NCBI GenBank assembly: GCA_010029945.1
Contig: RGQW01000006.1
Span: 1 to 25,191 of the forward strand
Direction: 5' to 3'
From: Actinomycetota bacterium
GTDB lineage: Bacteria > Actinomycetota > Actinomycetes > S36-B12
DNA: 25,191 nt
Positions within the stretch are counted from its first letter, which is position 1; each line of letters starts with the position of its first letter. A program made the translations under genes and the position numbers. Below the pieces are notes generated by a model. That model was not told the DNA's origin. It did not search any database and was given only the letters and a program-made list of their open reading frames with translations. This document shows, in pieces, positions 15,383 through 22,565 of the stretch.

Positions 15383-15419
15383 GCAGCAAGAGTAGAGGCG
15401 CTCTCGCTACGCTCGTGGC

Positions 15420-16763
15420 ATGCCGCAAGAGCGTTCTCCCGCTGCTACCCCCGTGCTGTCGGTCATAGGCACCGGCTACCTCGGTGCCACCCACGCAGCA
15501 TGCATGGCAGAACTCGGATTCACCGTCATCGGCGTGGATGTCGATCCCGACAAAGTGGCCTCCCTGAGTGCCGGGGTCGTGCCCTTCTTCGAGCCGGATC
15601 TCGATGATCTGCTGAAGCGAAACATCGACGCCGGCCGGCTACATTTCACCACCAGTTTCGCCGAGGCCGGTGAGGCGGCCGATGTCCACTTCATCTGCGT
15701 GGGTACTCCCCAACAACCGGGTGCCTACGCAGCGGACATGTCGCAAGTCTTCGGATCGATATCGGCCCTGGCTCCCCACGTGTCGAGCACCGACGTGATC
15801 GTCGGCAAATCAACGGTCCCGGTCGGAACCGCCGATGAGATCGTCGATCAACTCAAGAACACGGCAGCGAGCGGGGTCGACGTGGTGTGGAACCCGGAAT
15901 TCCTGCGTGAGGGCTTTGCTGTGCAGGACACATTGCAACCCGACCGACTGGTCGTCGGTGTGGCGAGCGAACGAGCCGAGCAGGTCATGCGCAGCGTGTA
16001 CGCACCACTGATTGCTGACGGCGTTCCCTTTCTCGTCACCGACTTCCCCACAGCAGAGCTCGTCAAGGTGGCGGCGAACTCCTTTCTGGCCACGAAGATC
16101 TCGTTCATCAACGCGATGGCCGAAGTGTGTGAGACAGCAGGCGCCGACGTCACCATGCTCGCCACCGCCATCGGCTACGACCCACGCATCGGCAACCGCT
16201 TCCTGTCCGCCGGCCTGGGCTTCGGAGGAGGCTGCCTACCGAAAGACATTCGGGCGTTCATGGCGAGGGCTGGTGAGCTCGGAGCCGAAGAGGCCCTGAC
16301 GTTCCTGCGCGAGGTGGATCAGATCAACCTGCGTCGGCGCGCGCACACGGTGGACCTCGCCCGCAAGACACTCGGAGGAGATCTGCGGGGCAAGGTCGTC
16401 ACCATGCTCGGCGCGACCTTCAAGCCCGATAGCGACGACGTGCGGGACTCCCCGGCCCTCGATGTTGCAGTAGCGATCTACAACGCGGGAGCGCACGTGC
16501 GCGTCCACGACCCGAAAGGGTTGCCCAACGCAGAACGCGTCTATCCGCACATGGATTACCGCAGCGACCTCGACGACGCTGCGACCGGCAGTGACCTTCT
16601 GATCCTGGGCACTGAGTGGCGCGAATATCGAGATCTCGATCCGGCATCCTTGATCGACAAGGTCCGCAATGCCGTGATCATCGACGGACGCAACGTCCTG
16701 GATCCGCACCTGTGGCGCAGTGCCGGATGGACCTACCGCGCACTCGGCCGTCCCACTGCATGA
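15420..16763 (+). CDS. ugd: UDP-glucose 6-dehydrogenase
   Basis: A 447-residue enzyme with all family marks. The NAD-binding loop is GTGYLG (17-22), followed by an acidic strand end at GVDVD. KSTVPVGT is near residue 130 and NPEFLREG near 158. The catalytic nucleophile is Cys272 in FGGGCLPKD. The C-terminal domain carries GATFKPDSDDVRDSPAL. It oxidises UDP-glucose twice with NAD+ to UDP-glucuronate in the cytoplasm, a donor for uronic-acid-containing surface polymers. This fits the adjacent glycosyltransferase operon, which diverges from it after 37 bases. The length and ends look complete. A UDP-N-acetyl sugar dehydrogenase is less likely from the motifs. It overlaps the next gene by ATGA. 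Confidence 0.92.
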   Translation: MPQERSPAATPVLSVIGTGYLGATHAACMAELGFTVIGVDVDPDKVASLSAGVVPFFEPDLDDLLKRNIDAGRLHFTTSFAEAGEAADVHFICVGTPQQPGAYAADMSQVFGSISALAPHVSSTDVIVGKSTVPVGTADEIVDQLKNTAASGVDVVWNPEFLREGFAVQDTLQPDRLVVGVASERAEQVMRSVYAPLIADGVPFLVTDFPTAELVKVAANSFLATKISFINAMAEVCETAGADVTMLATAIGYDPRIGNRFLSAGLGFGGGCLPKDIRAFMARAGELGAEEALTFLREVDQINLRRRAHTVDLARKTLGGDLRGKVVTMLGATFKPDSDDVRDSPALDVAVAIYNAGAHVRVHDPKGLPNAERVYPHMDYRSDLDDAATGSDLLILGTEWREYRDLDPASLIDKVRNAVIIDGRNVLDPHLWRSAGWTYRALGRPTA

Positions 16764-17185
16764 CCGGGAGCCTGGCGACCGACGATCAGATTCGAGATCT
16801 GCTCACCGACAGTCGCCTGTGGTTCGTCGTGGGCCTGGGCGACAACCCCGGGCGACCGGCCTACGGCGTGGCTCGCTTTCTGCTTGATCTCGGCAAGACC
16901 GTGGTCCCGATTCATCCGCGGGCCGAGACAGTGCACGGGAACGAGGGCTTCGCGTCGATCGCCGACGCGAGTCGTGTCCATGGTCCTCCCGACGTCGTCG
17001 ATGTCTTCATTCGATCCGATCGGGCTGGTGAGTTTGCCGATGACGCCATCGATGTCGGTGCCGCAGCAGTGTGGTTCCAGTTGAATGTCATTGACGCTCA
17101 CGCAGCGCAACGCGTGATGGACGCCGGCATGCTCATGGTGATGGATCGCTGCCCAGCGATCGACTATCCGCGTCTGGTCAGCTAG
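16760..17185 (+). CDS. CoA-binding domain protein (YccU-like)
   Basis: A 141-residue single-domain Rossmann protein. It has VVGLGDNPGRPAYGVARFL at the N-terminus, VVDVFIRSD in the middle and MVMDRCPAIDYPRL at the C-terminus, which is the usual pattern of the small CoA_binding_2 family. Members resemble the CoA-binding domain of succinyl-CoA synthetase, but a clear biochemical role is not established. The frame stays open upstream to 16616. I chose the ATG at 16760 because it gives a four-base overlap with the UDP-glucose dehydrogenase stop and the normal family length. The stop shares CTAG with the stop of the convergent purE. Confidence 0.87.
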   Translation: MTGSLATDDQIRDLLTDSRLWFVVGLGDNPGRPAYGVARFLLDLGKTVVPIHPRAETVHGNEGFASIADASRVHGPPDVVDVFIRSDRAGEFADDAIDVGAAAVWFQLNVIDAHAAQRVMDAGMLMVMDRCPAIDYPRLVS

Positions 17186-17685
17186 CGATCGCGTCGGATC
17201 TTCTCGCCCTTTTCGCGTGCGGCTGCATTCAGTTCCCCTTGAAATTCCTCCATACGGTCCACCAGGGACTCATCAGCGATCCCGAGCATGCGCACCGCCA
17301 AGAGCCCGGCGTTTCGCGCGCCACCCACGGCAACAGTGGCGACAGGAACCCCCGACGGCATCTGAACGATCGACAACAGCGAGTCCATCCCGTCCAGTGG
17401 GGTCGCATTGACCGGCACTCCGATAACCGGCACGGGGGATACCGACGCAAGCATCCCCGGCAGATGGGCGGCTCCGCCGGCGCCGGCGATGATGACGCGC
17501 AGTCCGCGAGATCGAGCCGACTTTCCGTACTCGATCATCTCCTCGGGCATGCGATGGGCGGAGACGACGTCGACCCGATGCGCGACATCGAACTCATCGA
17601 GGGCCGCAGAGGCCGCTTCCATCGTCGCCCAGTCTGAGTCGCTACCCATGCAGATGCCGACACGGGCGTCGTCCGACCTACTCAT
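17182..17685 (-). CDS. purE: N5-carboxyaminoimidazole ribonucleotide mutase PurE
   Basis: A 167-residue class I PurE. The phosphate and substrate loops are visible: ICMGSDSDW near residue 13, VVSAHRMPEEM near 42, and IAGAGGAAHLPGMLAS near 70, whose SAHR histidine is the proton-transfer residue in this family. It converts N5-CAIR to CAIR in de novo purine synthesis and works with PurK. The ATG at 17685 was chosen over the in-frame start at 17748 because it gives the normal PurE N-terminus and length and a small overlap with the end of purK; a G-rich stretch before it may serve as ribosome site. The enzyme itself looks intact, in contrast to its partner PurK here. Confidence 0.92.
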   Translation of the reverse strand: MSRSDDARVGICMGSDSDWATMEAASAALDEFDVAHRVDVVSAHRMPEEMIEYGKSARSRGLRVIIAGAGGAAHLPGMLASVSPVPVIGVPVNATPLDGMDSLLSIVQMPSGVPVATVAVGGARNAGLLAVRMLGIADESLVDRMEEFQGELNAAAREKGEKIRRDR

Positions 17686-18625
17686 TGATCGCCCCGCTGA
17701 AGTAGTCAGCGGCATGACGAGCACGAAGTAACAGGCTCTGCGGATCACTTCCGACAGCGGTCACGTGCCCGACTTTACGGCCAGGGCGAACCTCCTTGCC
17801 GTACAGATGAACTTTCAGTCCGGGATCGCGGGCGAACACGTGCCGGTACGCCGAGTACAGGTCACCCACGTCGCCGCCGAGGATGTTGACCATCACCGCG
17901 GCTGGTTCGCGCGCGTTCGGTGAACCCAACGGCAGGTCCAGCACCGCTCGGAGGTGGTTTTCGAATTGACTGGTGATGGCACCTTCGATGGTCCAGTGGC
18001 CGGAATTGTGCGGTCGCATCGCCAACTCGTTGACGAAGATCTCTTGTCCCGTGTCGAACATCTCCACGGCCAGCATGCCGGTGACGTCCAACGCCCCTGC
18101 GATGTCAAGCGCGATCCGCTGCGCCTCCACCGCCCTGTCCGGATCCAAGCCAGGAGCCGGCGCGACGACCTCGCTACAGATTCCTTCGGTTTGAACGGTC
18201 CGCACAACGGGATAAGCAGCAGTCTGACCACTCGGCGAGCGCGCTACCTGCGCCGATAGTTCCTGCGTGAAGGGAACCGCCGCCTCCGCGAGCCACACAG
18301 CTCCTGGTGGGAGGGGCTGAGACATGACCGCGTCGAGATGGCTTGTGCTTTCGACCCGCCACACACCTTTGCCGTCGTATCCCCCACGGGAGGTTTTCAG
18401 GATGAAGGGGTAACCCACTGTTTCGGCGAAATCCCGCGCGTGCGCAGGAGACTCAACGACGCGCCAGGCAGGCACCGGCGCCCCGACCCCTTCGAGGGTT
18501 CGGCGCATGATGGCTTTGTCTTGGGCATTGATCAGCGCGCGGGGCCCGGGCCGCACGGCGACTCCTCGAGCTTCCAACTTCTCCAGAATCGGCCCGGGAA
18601 CGTGCTCGTGATCGAACGTGACCAC
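17678..18625 (-). CDS. purK: N5-carboxyaminoimidazole ribonucleotide synthase PurK, N-terminally truncated
   Basis: The ATP-grasp part of PurK is clear: VTFDHEHVPGPILEKLEARG at the start, YPFILKTSRGGYDGKGVW near residue 72, EIFVNELAMRPHNSGHW near 196, and the family C-terminal domain. PurK makes N5-CAIR from AIR, bicarbonate and ATP. The only usual start codon in frame is the GTG at 18625. The homologous frame runs back to about 18688 (DVWLGAHDDEDAVLAFADGC) before a TGA at 18710-18712. Normal PurK has about 45 further N-terminal residues, including a GGGQLARM loop. That segment is absent from every frame, and upstream DNA encodes the PH protein. The gene is probably inactivated by a deletion, or the assembly is wrong here. 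Confidence 0.8.
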   Translation of the reverse strand: MVTFDHEHVPGPILEKLEARGVAVRPGPRALINAQDKAIMRRTLEGVGAPVPAWRVVESPAHARDFAETVGYPFILKTSRGGYDGKGVWRVESTSHLDAVMSQPLPPGAVWLAEAAVPFTQELSAQVARSPSGQTAAYPVVRTVQTEGICSEVVAPAPGLDPDRAVEAQRIALDIAGALDVTGMLAVEMFDTGQEIFVNELAMRPHNSGHWTIEGAITSQFENHLRAVLDLPLGSPNAREPAAVMVNILGGDVGDLYSAYRHVFARDPGLKVHLYGKEVRPGRKVGHVTAVGSDPQSLLLRARHAADYFSGAINE

Positions 18626-19197
18626 ATCACATCCGTCGGCAAACGCCAGGACAGCGTCCTCGTCATCGTGCGCCCCGAGCCAGACGTCGGACCATCGCCT
18701 GCTGCGCCATCACGCCGACGCGAATCGTCGAGTTCGTGGAGCTCGTAGACCCTACGTTGGATGTCCTGAACGTTGGGAACATCATCGATGGCGAGGTCAC
18801 CGTCATCACTTGCTGACTCGATTTCCAGTGCGCCGTAGTTGAGAATGCGACCGAGCACACTGATGTTGAACGACACATTGTTGACTTTGTTCAGTGGCAT
18901 ATCGCGACCCTGCTTCGTGATGAGTCCGCGCCGAACGATGATGCGCCGAGAGGTAAAAACGTATTGCGTCGTCATCCACCGACCGAAAGGCACCAGCACC
19001 CGCCAGATGGTGATCACGACAACGGCGATCCCGATCACCCAGCGCAGCCAACTGACCGAAATGGAGAAGAACAACCAGGAAGCGACGAACACTTCGATGA
19101 TCAGCACGATCACGGGAGCGATGAGGGCTCGCCAGTGCGGCTTTAACTCGAATGCCACGGTTTCGCCGGGGGCAAGAAGCTTGTCGGGATACGTCAC
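18532..19197 (-). CDS. PH-domain membrane protein (bPH2/DUF304-like), C-terminal tail replaced
   Basis: A 221-residue frame. Two hydrophobic helices (about 25-48 and 52-70) precede a bacterial PH domain, with TTQYVFTSRRIIVRRGLI, PLNKVNNVSFNISVLGRIL and ALEIESASDDGD in the family order. It resembles the M. tuberculosis Rv3278c type, a membrane protein of unknown function. The real protein should end soon after VYELHELDDSRRRDG (residues 150-164, to about 18706). The remaining 57 residues are purK read in the wrong frame, so the native stop seems to be lost together with the purK start. The GTG start at 19197 overlaps the birA stop as GTGA. The PH part looks intact and probably functional. Confidence 0.8.
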   Translation of the reverse strand: MTYPDKLLAPGETVAFELKPHWRALIAPVIVLIIEVFVASWLFFSISVSWLRWVIGIAVVVITIWRVLVPFGRWMTTQYVFTSRRIIVRRGLITKQGRDMPLNKVNNVSFNISVLGRILNYGALEIESASDDGDLAIDDVPNVQDIQRRVYELHELDDSRRRDGAAGDGPTSGSGRTMTRTLSWRLPTDVMWSRSITSTFPGRFWRSWKLEESPCGPGPAR

Positions 19198-19979
19198 GTC
19201 CGTATCGTTGCATGAACCACGTCCCCGGCGACGATAGTTCGCGCTGATTCACCGTCATCCACGATCAGGTGCCCCTCATCGTCGACATCCAGCGCTCGAC
19301 CTTCGATGCGGTTGCCACCGGGGAGATCAATCTGAACACCCGTGCCCAGGGTGCGGCAGCAGCGCCGATAATCCGCGAGAGACTGCGACCATTCGGTGGT
19401 CAAGCGGTTGTTCAGCGCAACCAGTAGTTCCGCCAGCAACGTGCTGCGATCCGGGACTATCGAGTGCGCGATACGCCACGACGTCGCGCCAGGAGCCGGG
19501 AGAGACTCCTCTGCGTGATCGATGTTGATGCCGATACCGACCACGGCTCCGGCAGCAGATCCGACGGCCAGCTCACGTGCGACAGCCTCGACGAGAATCC
19601 CCGCCAATTTCCGGCCGTCATCGGCCAGAACGTCATTCGGCCACTTCACATGCACAACGGGACCGCCGATCTGGCTCGCCGCATCGACAACAGCCAAACT
19701 CGCCAGCAGCGGCAGTCGAGCCGGCTGAGGATAATCGCGAACGACGGTGCTGCTCCACAGGCCGGCCCCCGGGTCACTCACCCACGAGCGACCTCGACGG
19801 CCACGGCCGGCCGTTTGCTCTCCCGCAACCACACACAGCCCCGTATCCGCTCCTGACGTCAGACGCTCCAAAGCATCGGCATTCGTCGACCCGGTGGTCG
19901 TGACCACGTGCGGACGAGGCCACGGGCACCCACGGGCACGCAGAATCTCCTCGACAACGGCGGGGTCAGGAAGGTCCAC
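19194..19979 (-). CDS. birA: Biotin--[acetyl-CoA-carboxylase] ligase BirA (class I, no DNA-binding domain)
   Basis: About 261 residues. TTTGSTNADALERL, GEQTAGRGRRGRSW (biotinyl-AMP loop), VHVKWPNDVLADDGRKLAGIL and VVGIGINI appear in the family order, followed by a small C-terminal SH3-like domain. There is no N-terminal helix-turn-helix, so it should be a pure ligase and not a repressor. It attaches biotin to the AMKM lysine of the acyl-CoA carboxylase alpha subunit encoded by the divergent operon. The open frame runs to 20174 across the divergent promoter region. I chose the GTG at 19979, which has GGAG six bases upstream; the GTG at 19991 is the alternative. It is first in the birA-PH-purK-purE operon. 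Confidence 0.87.
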   Translation of the reverse strand: MDLPDPAVVEEILRARGCPWPRPHVVTTTGSTNADALERLTSGADTGLCVVAGEQTAGRGRRGRSWVSDPGAGLWSSTVVRDYPQPARLPLLASLAVVDAASQIGGPVVHVKWPNDVLADDGRKLAGILVEAVARELAVGSAAGAVVGIGINIDHAEESLPAPGATSWRIAHSIVPDRSTLLAELLVALNNRLTTEWSQSLADYRRCCRTLGTGVQIDLPGGNRIEGRALDVDDEGHLIVDDGESARTIVAGDVVHATIRT

Positions 19980-20013
19980 GGTCGGCTCCACGGGGCTAAA
20001 GTACGCACCATCA

Positions 20014-20031
20014 TCGATCAGTAGTCGATCA
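20014..20031. promoter_or_regulatory. Direct repeat in the divergent birA/accD control region
   Basis: TCGATCA occurs at 20014-20020 and 20025-20031, 11 bases or about one helical turn apart, between the divergent starts of birA and the carboxylase beta gene. The spacing suits binding of a regulator to one face of the DNA. I recognise no known operator and no clear -35/-10 pair. It may be chance. Confidence 0.3.
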
Positions 20032-20054
20032 ATGGTCGGGCACGACGAAACGGT

Positions 20055-20060
20055 GAAGGA
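20055..20060 (+). promoter_or_regulatory. Ribosome binding site of the carboxylase beta gene
   Basis: GAAGGA lies seven bases before the ATG at 20068 and supports that start. Confidence 0.65.
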
Positions 20061-20067
20061 ACGGTGA

Positions 20068-21669
20068 ATGAGCGCAGAGCCAAGCGAGATCGCTGAACCA
20101 ACCGGCGCCGAGCGCAGAACCACCGCCGGAAAGGCGGAGATTCTCAAGGCGCGCCGCACCGACGCCGCCAACAAGCGTCAAGCAGCGATCGACAAGCAGC
20201 ACGCCAAGGGCAAGATGACCGCTCTCGAGCGGATCGAGGCGTTTCTCGACGAGGGTTCCTTCCAACAGATCGACGGACTGACCCGGCACCGCTCGCACAA
20301 CTTCGGGCAGGAGAAGAATCGTCCCTTCGGCGATGGCGTACTGACCGGCTACGGCACGGTCGACGGCCGGCCCGTATGTGTCTTCGCGCAGGACTTCACC
20401 GTCTTCGGCGGATCCCTCGGCGAGGTTTTCGGCGAGAAAATCGTCAAGATCATGGATCTCGCGATGAAGACAGGGTGTCCGGTCATCGGTCTGAACGACT
20501 CCGGCGGCGCCCGGATTCAAGAGGGGGTCGTTTCGCTGGGTTTGTACGGCGAGATTTTCCGTCGCAATGTCCAGGCGTCCGGCGTGATCCCCCAGGTGTC
20601 CGTGATCATGGGACCGTGCGCGGGCGGGGCTGTGTACTCGCCGGCGATCACCGACTTCACGGTGATGATCGATCAGACATCACACATGTTCATCACCGGC
20701 CCCGACGTCATCAAGACCGTGACCGGCGAGGATGTTTCGTTCGAGGATCTCGGCGGAGCCCGCACCCACAACAGCACATCGGGTGTCGCCCACTACATGG
20801 CCTCCGACGAGAGCGACGGTCTGGATTACGTGCGCTCCCTGTTGTCCTACCTTCCCAGCAACAACCTGTCCGATCCCCCGGTCTTCCCCACACCGGCGCA
20901 CATGGAATTCACCGACGAAGATCACGCCCTGGATTCGATCATCCCCGACTCACCGAACCAGCCGTACGACATGCATCGGATCCTCGAAACGGTGCTCGAC
21001 GACGATGAATTCCTGGAAACCCAGCCGCTTTTCGCGCCGAACCTCATCACCGGCTTCGGTCGCATCGAGGGTCACGCCGTCGGCATCGTGGCCAATCAGC
21101 CGATGCAGTATGCGGGCACGCTGGATATCGACGCCTCAGAGAAGGCGGCTCGCTTCGTTCGCACCTGTGACGCCTTCAACGTGCCCGTTGTGACCTTCGT
21201 CGACGTCCCTGGCTTCCTCCCCGGGACAGAGCAGGAGTGGAACGGCATCATTCGAAAGGGAGCGAAACTGATCTATGCCTACGCAGAGGCCACGGTCCCG
21301 CTTCTCACGGTCATCACGCGCAAGGCATACGGGGGCGCGTACGACGTCATGGGCTCCAAGCACCTCGGCGCGGATATCAACCTCGCGTGGCCAACGGCAG
21401 AGATCGCGGTCATGGGTGCGCAAGGCGCGGTCAACATTCTCTACCGCAAGGAACTCGCCGCCGCCGACGATCCCGAAACTCGTCGCGCCGAACTCATCGA
21501 CGAATACACCGACACCCTCGCTAACCCCTATATCGCGGCCGAGCGTGGCTACGTGGATCGCGTGATCCTCCCGCACGAAACCCGGCTGCAATTGGTTCGC
21601 GCCTTACGTGCCCTGCGCGGTAAGCGGGCATCCGGACCACCCAAGAAGCACGGAAACATCCCGCTGTGA
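20068..21669 (+). CDS. Acyl-CoA (propionyl-CoA type) carboxylase beta subunit, carboxyltransferase
   Basis: A 533-residue carboxyltransferase with two crotonase-like halves. The N-half oxyanion region is GLNDSGGARIQEGV (about 150-163) with MGPCAGGAVYSPA after it. The C-half has FVDVPGFLPGTEQEW and RKAYGGAYDVMGSKHLGAD, and the protein ends in KKHGNIPL, typical of actinobacterial PccB/AccD5. It transfers carboxyl from carboxybiotin to acetyl-, propionyl- or longer acyl-CoA, giving malonyl- or methylmalonyl-CoA for fatty-acid synthesis or propionate use. It works with the alpha subunit at 22566 and epsilon at 21666. The acyl preference cannot be settled by eye. The start is supported by GAAGGA. 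Apparently complete. Confidence 0.92.
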   Translation: MSAEPSEIAEPTGAERRTTAGKAEILKARRTDAANKRQAAIDKQHAKGKMTALERIEAFLDEGSFQQIDGLTRHRSHNFGQEKNRPFGDGVLTGYGTVDGRPVCVFAQDFTVFGGSLGEVFGEKIVKIMDLAMKTGCPVIGLNDSGGARIQEGVVSLGLYGEIFRRNVQASGVIPQVSVIMGPCAGGAVYSPAITDFTVMIDQTSHMFITGPDVIKTVTGEDVSFEDLGGARTHNSTSGVAHYMASDESDGLDYVRSLLSYLPSNNLSDPPVFPTPAHMEFTDEDHALDSIIPDSPNQPYDMHRILETVLDDDEFLETQPLFAPNLITGFGRIEGHAVGIVANQPMQYAGTLDIDASEKAARFVRTCDAFNVPVVTFVDVPGFLPGTEQEWNGIIRKGAKLIYAYAEATVPLLTVITRKAYGGAYDVMGSKHLGADINLAWPTAEIAVMGAQGAVNILYRKELAAADDPETRRAELIDEYTDTLANPYIAAERGYVDRVILPHETRLQLVRALRALRGKRASGPPKKHGNIPL

Positions 21670-21899
21670 GCGCAGGCGAGGATCCTGTCGTTGAGGAAGT
21701 CGCATTCGACGTGCTCGCCGGCAACCCGACCGAGCAAGAACTCGCCGTCGTGGTGTCCGTGCTCTCGAGCCTGCCCGCGGTGCAGCCTGAGCAGCCAAAC
21801 CCACCGAGCTACTGGTCGAACCGGGCAGCAATGATGAGGCGCACCATCCATCCGGGCCCCGGTGCGTGGCGAGCATCTGCTTTTCCGCACCCGAGCTAG
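21666..21899 (+). CDS. accE: Acyl-CoA carboxylase epsilon subunit
   Basis: A 77-residue protein with the short conserved marks of this family: VLAGNPTEQELAVVVSVL near the N-terminus and a C-terminal RTIHPGPGAWRASAFP. The middle part is Pro- and Gln-rich and loose. In actinobacteria the epsilon subunit binds and stabilises the alpha-beta carboxylase complex and raises its activity. The GTG start overlaps the stop of the beta gene (GTGA), so the two are translationally coupled. The length is normal. Confidence 0.87.
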   Translation: MSAGEDPVVEEVAFDVLAGNPTEQELAVVVSVLSSLPAVQPEQPNPPSYWSNRAAMMRRTIHPGPGAWRASAFPHPS

Positions 21900-21915
21900 G
21901 ACGACGCGCTCCGCC

Positions 21916-22554
21916 ATGGCTGTCACCGAAGTGGTTCTTGCTTCCCGTTCCCCGGCACGACTGGCCACCTTGCGATCGGCCGGCATCGAGCCGCACGTTG
22001 TCGTCAGCAACGTGGACGAGGAGTCGATCGCGGCATCTCTACCGAACGCATCCCCCGTTGAATTGGCGCAGGTGCTCGCGAACGCGAAGGCAGACAGGGT
22101 CGCTGAATCCCTCACCACACCGGCACTGGTCATCGGCTGCGACTCGGTCTTCGAACTCGACGGACGCCCCTACGGCAAACCCGGAACCAGCGAGGTGGCC
22201 CGCGAACGCTGGCAGCAGATGTTCGGCAAGACCGGGATCCTGCACACCGGCCACTGCGTCATCGACACGGCAACCAGTCAGCGCGCAGAAGCAACCGCCA
22301 GCACCACAGTCACCATGGGAACGATGACATCGCAGGAGATGGACGACTATCTCGCGACCGGCGAACCCCTCGAAGTCGCGGGCGGCTTCACCCTGGATGC
22401 ACTCGGGGCGCCCTTCATCGAGTCGATTCATGGCGACCCTTCGACCGTGGTGGGCATCTCCCTACCGACACTTCGACGTCTGATCGGCGAGCTCGGAGTC
22501 GGTTGGACATCGCTATGGCGGACGTCGGGCAACACCGGGGATCTCCCCCGCTAG
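21916..22554 (+). CDS. maf: Maf-family nucleoside triphosphate pyrophosphatase
   Basis: A 212-residue protein with VVLASRSPARLATLRSAG at the N-terminus, a central VIGCDSVFELDGRPYGKP, and VAGGFTLDALGAPFIESIHG near the C-terminus, in the order of the Maf/Ham1-like family. Such enzymes hydrolyse certain (often modified) nucleoside triphosphates to monophosphates and pyrophosphate and are tied to septum control in some bacteria. The ATG at 21916 was chosen because the family begins there; the frame runs open to 21862, inside accE. maf between accE and accA matches the usual actinobacterial order. Complete. Confidence 0.9.
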   Translation: MAVTEVVLASRSPARLATLRSAGIEPHVVVSNVDEESIAASLPNASPVELAQVLANAKADRVAESLTTPALVIGCDSVFELDGRPYGKPGTSEVARERWQQMFGKTGILHTGHCVIDTATSQRAEATASTTVTMGTMTSQEMDDYLATGEPLEVAGGFTLDALGAPFIESIHGDPSTVVGISLPTLRRLIGELGVGWTSLWRTSGNTGDLPR

Positions 22555-22565
22555 AGTCGCCGACT

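Noticed and set aside
18532..18705. C-terminal 57 residues of the PH-protein frame as a new domain
   Set aside because: These residues are purK read one frame off; they carry no independent signal.
18600..18830. Simple frameshift as the cause of the short purK
   Set aside because: The missing N-terminal PurK residues are not encoded in any frame upstream; the DNA there encodes the PH domain, so sequence is missing, not shifted.
19992..20174. birA extension upstream to 20174
   Set aside because: It would overlap the divergent carboxylase gene and adds residues without BirA similarity; a GTG with GGAG at the right distance exists at 19979.
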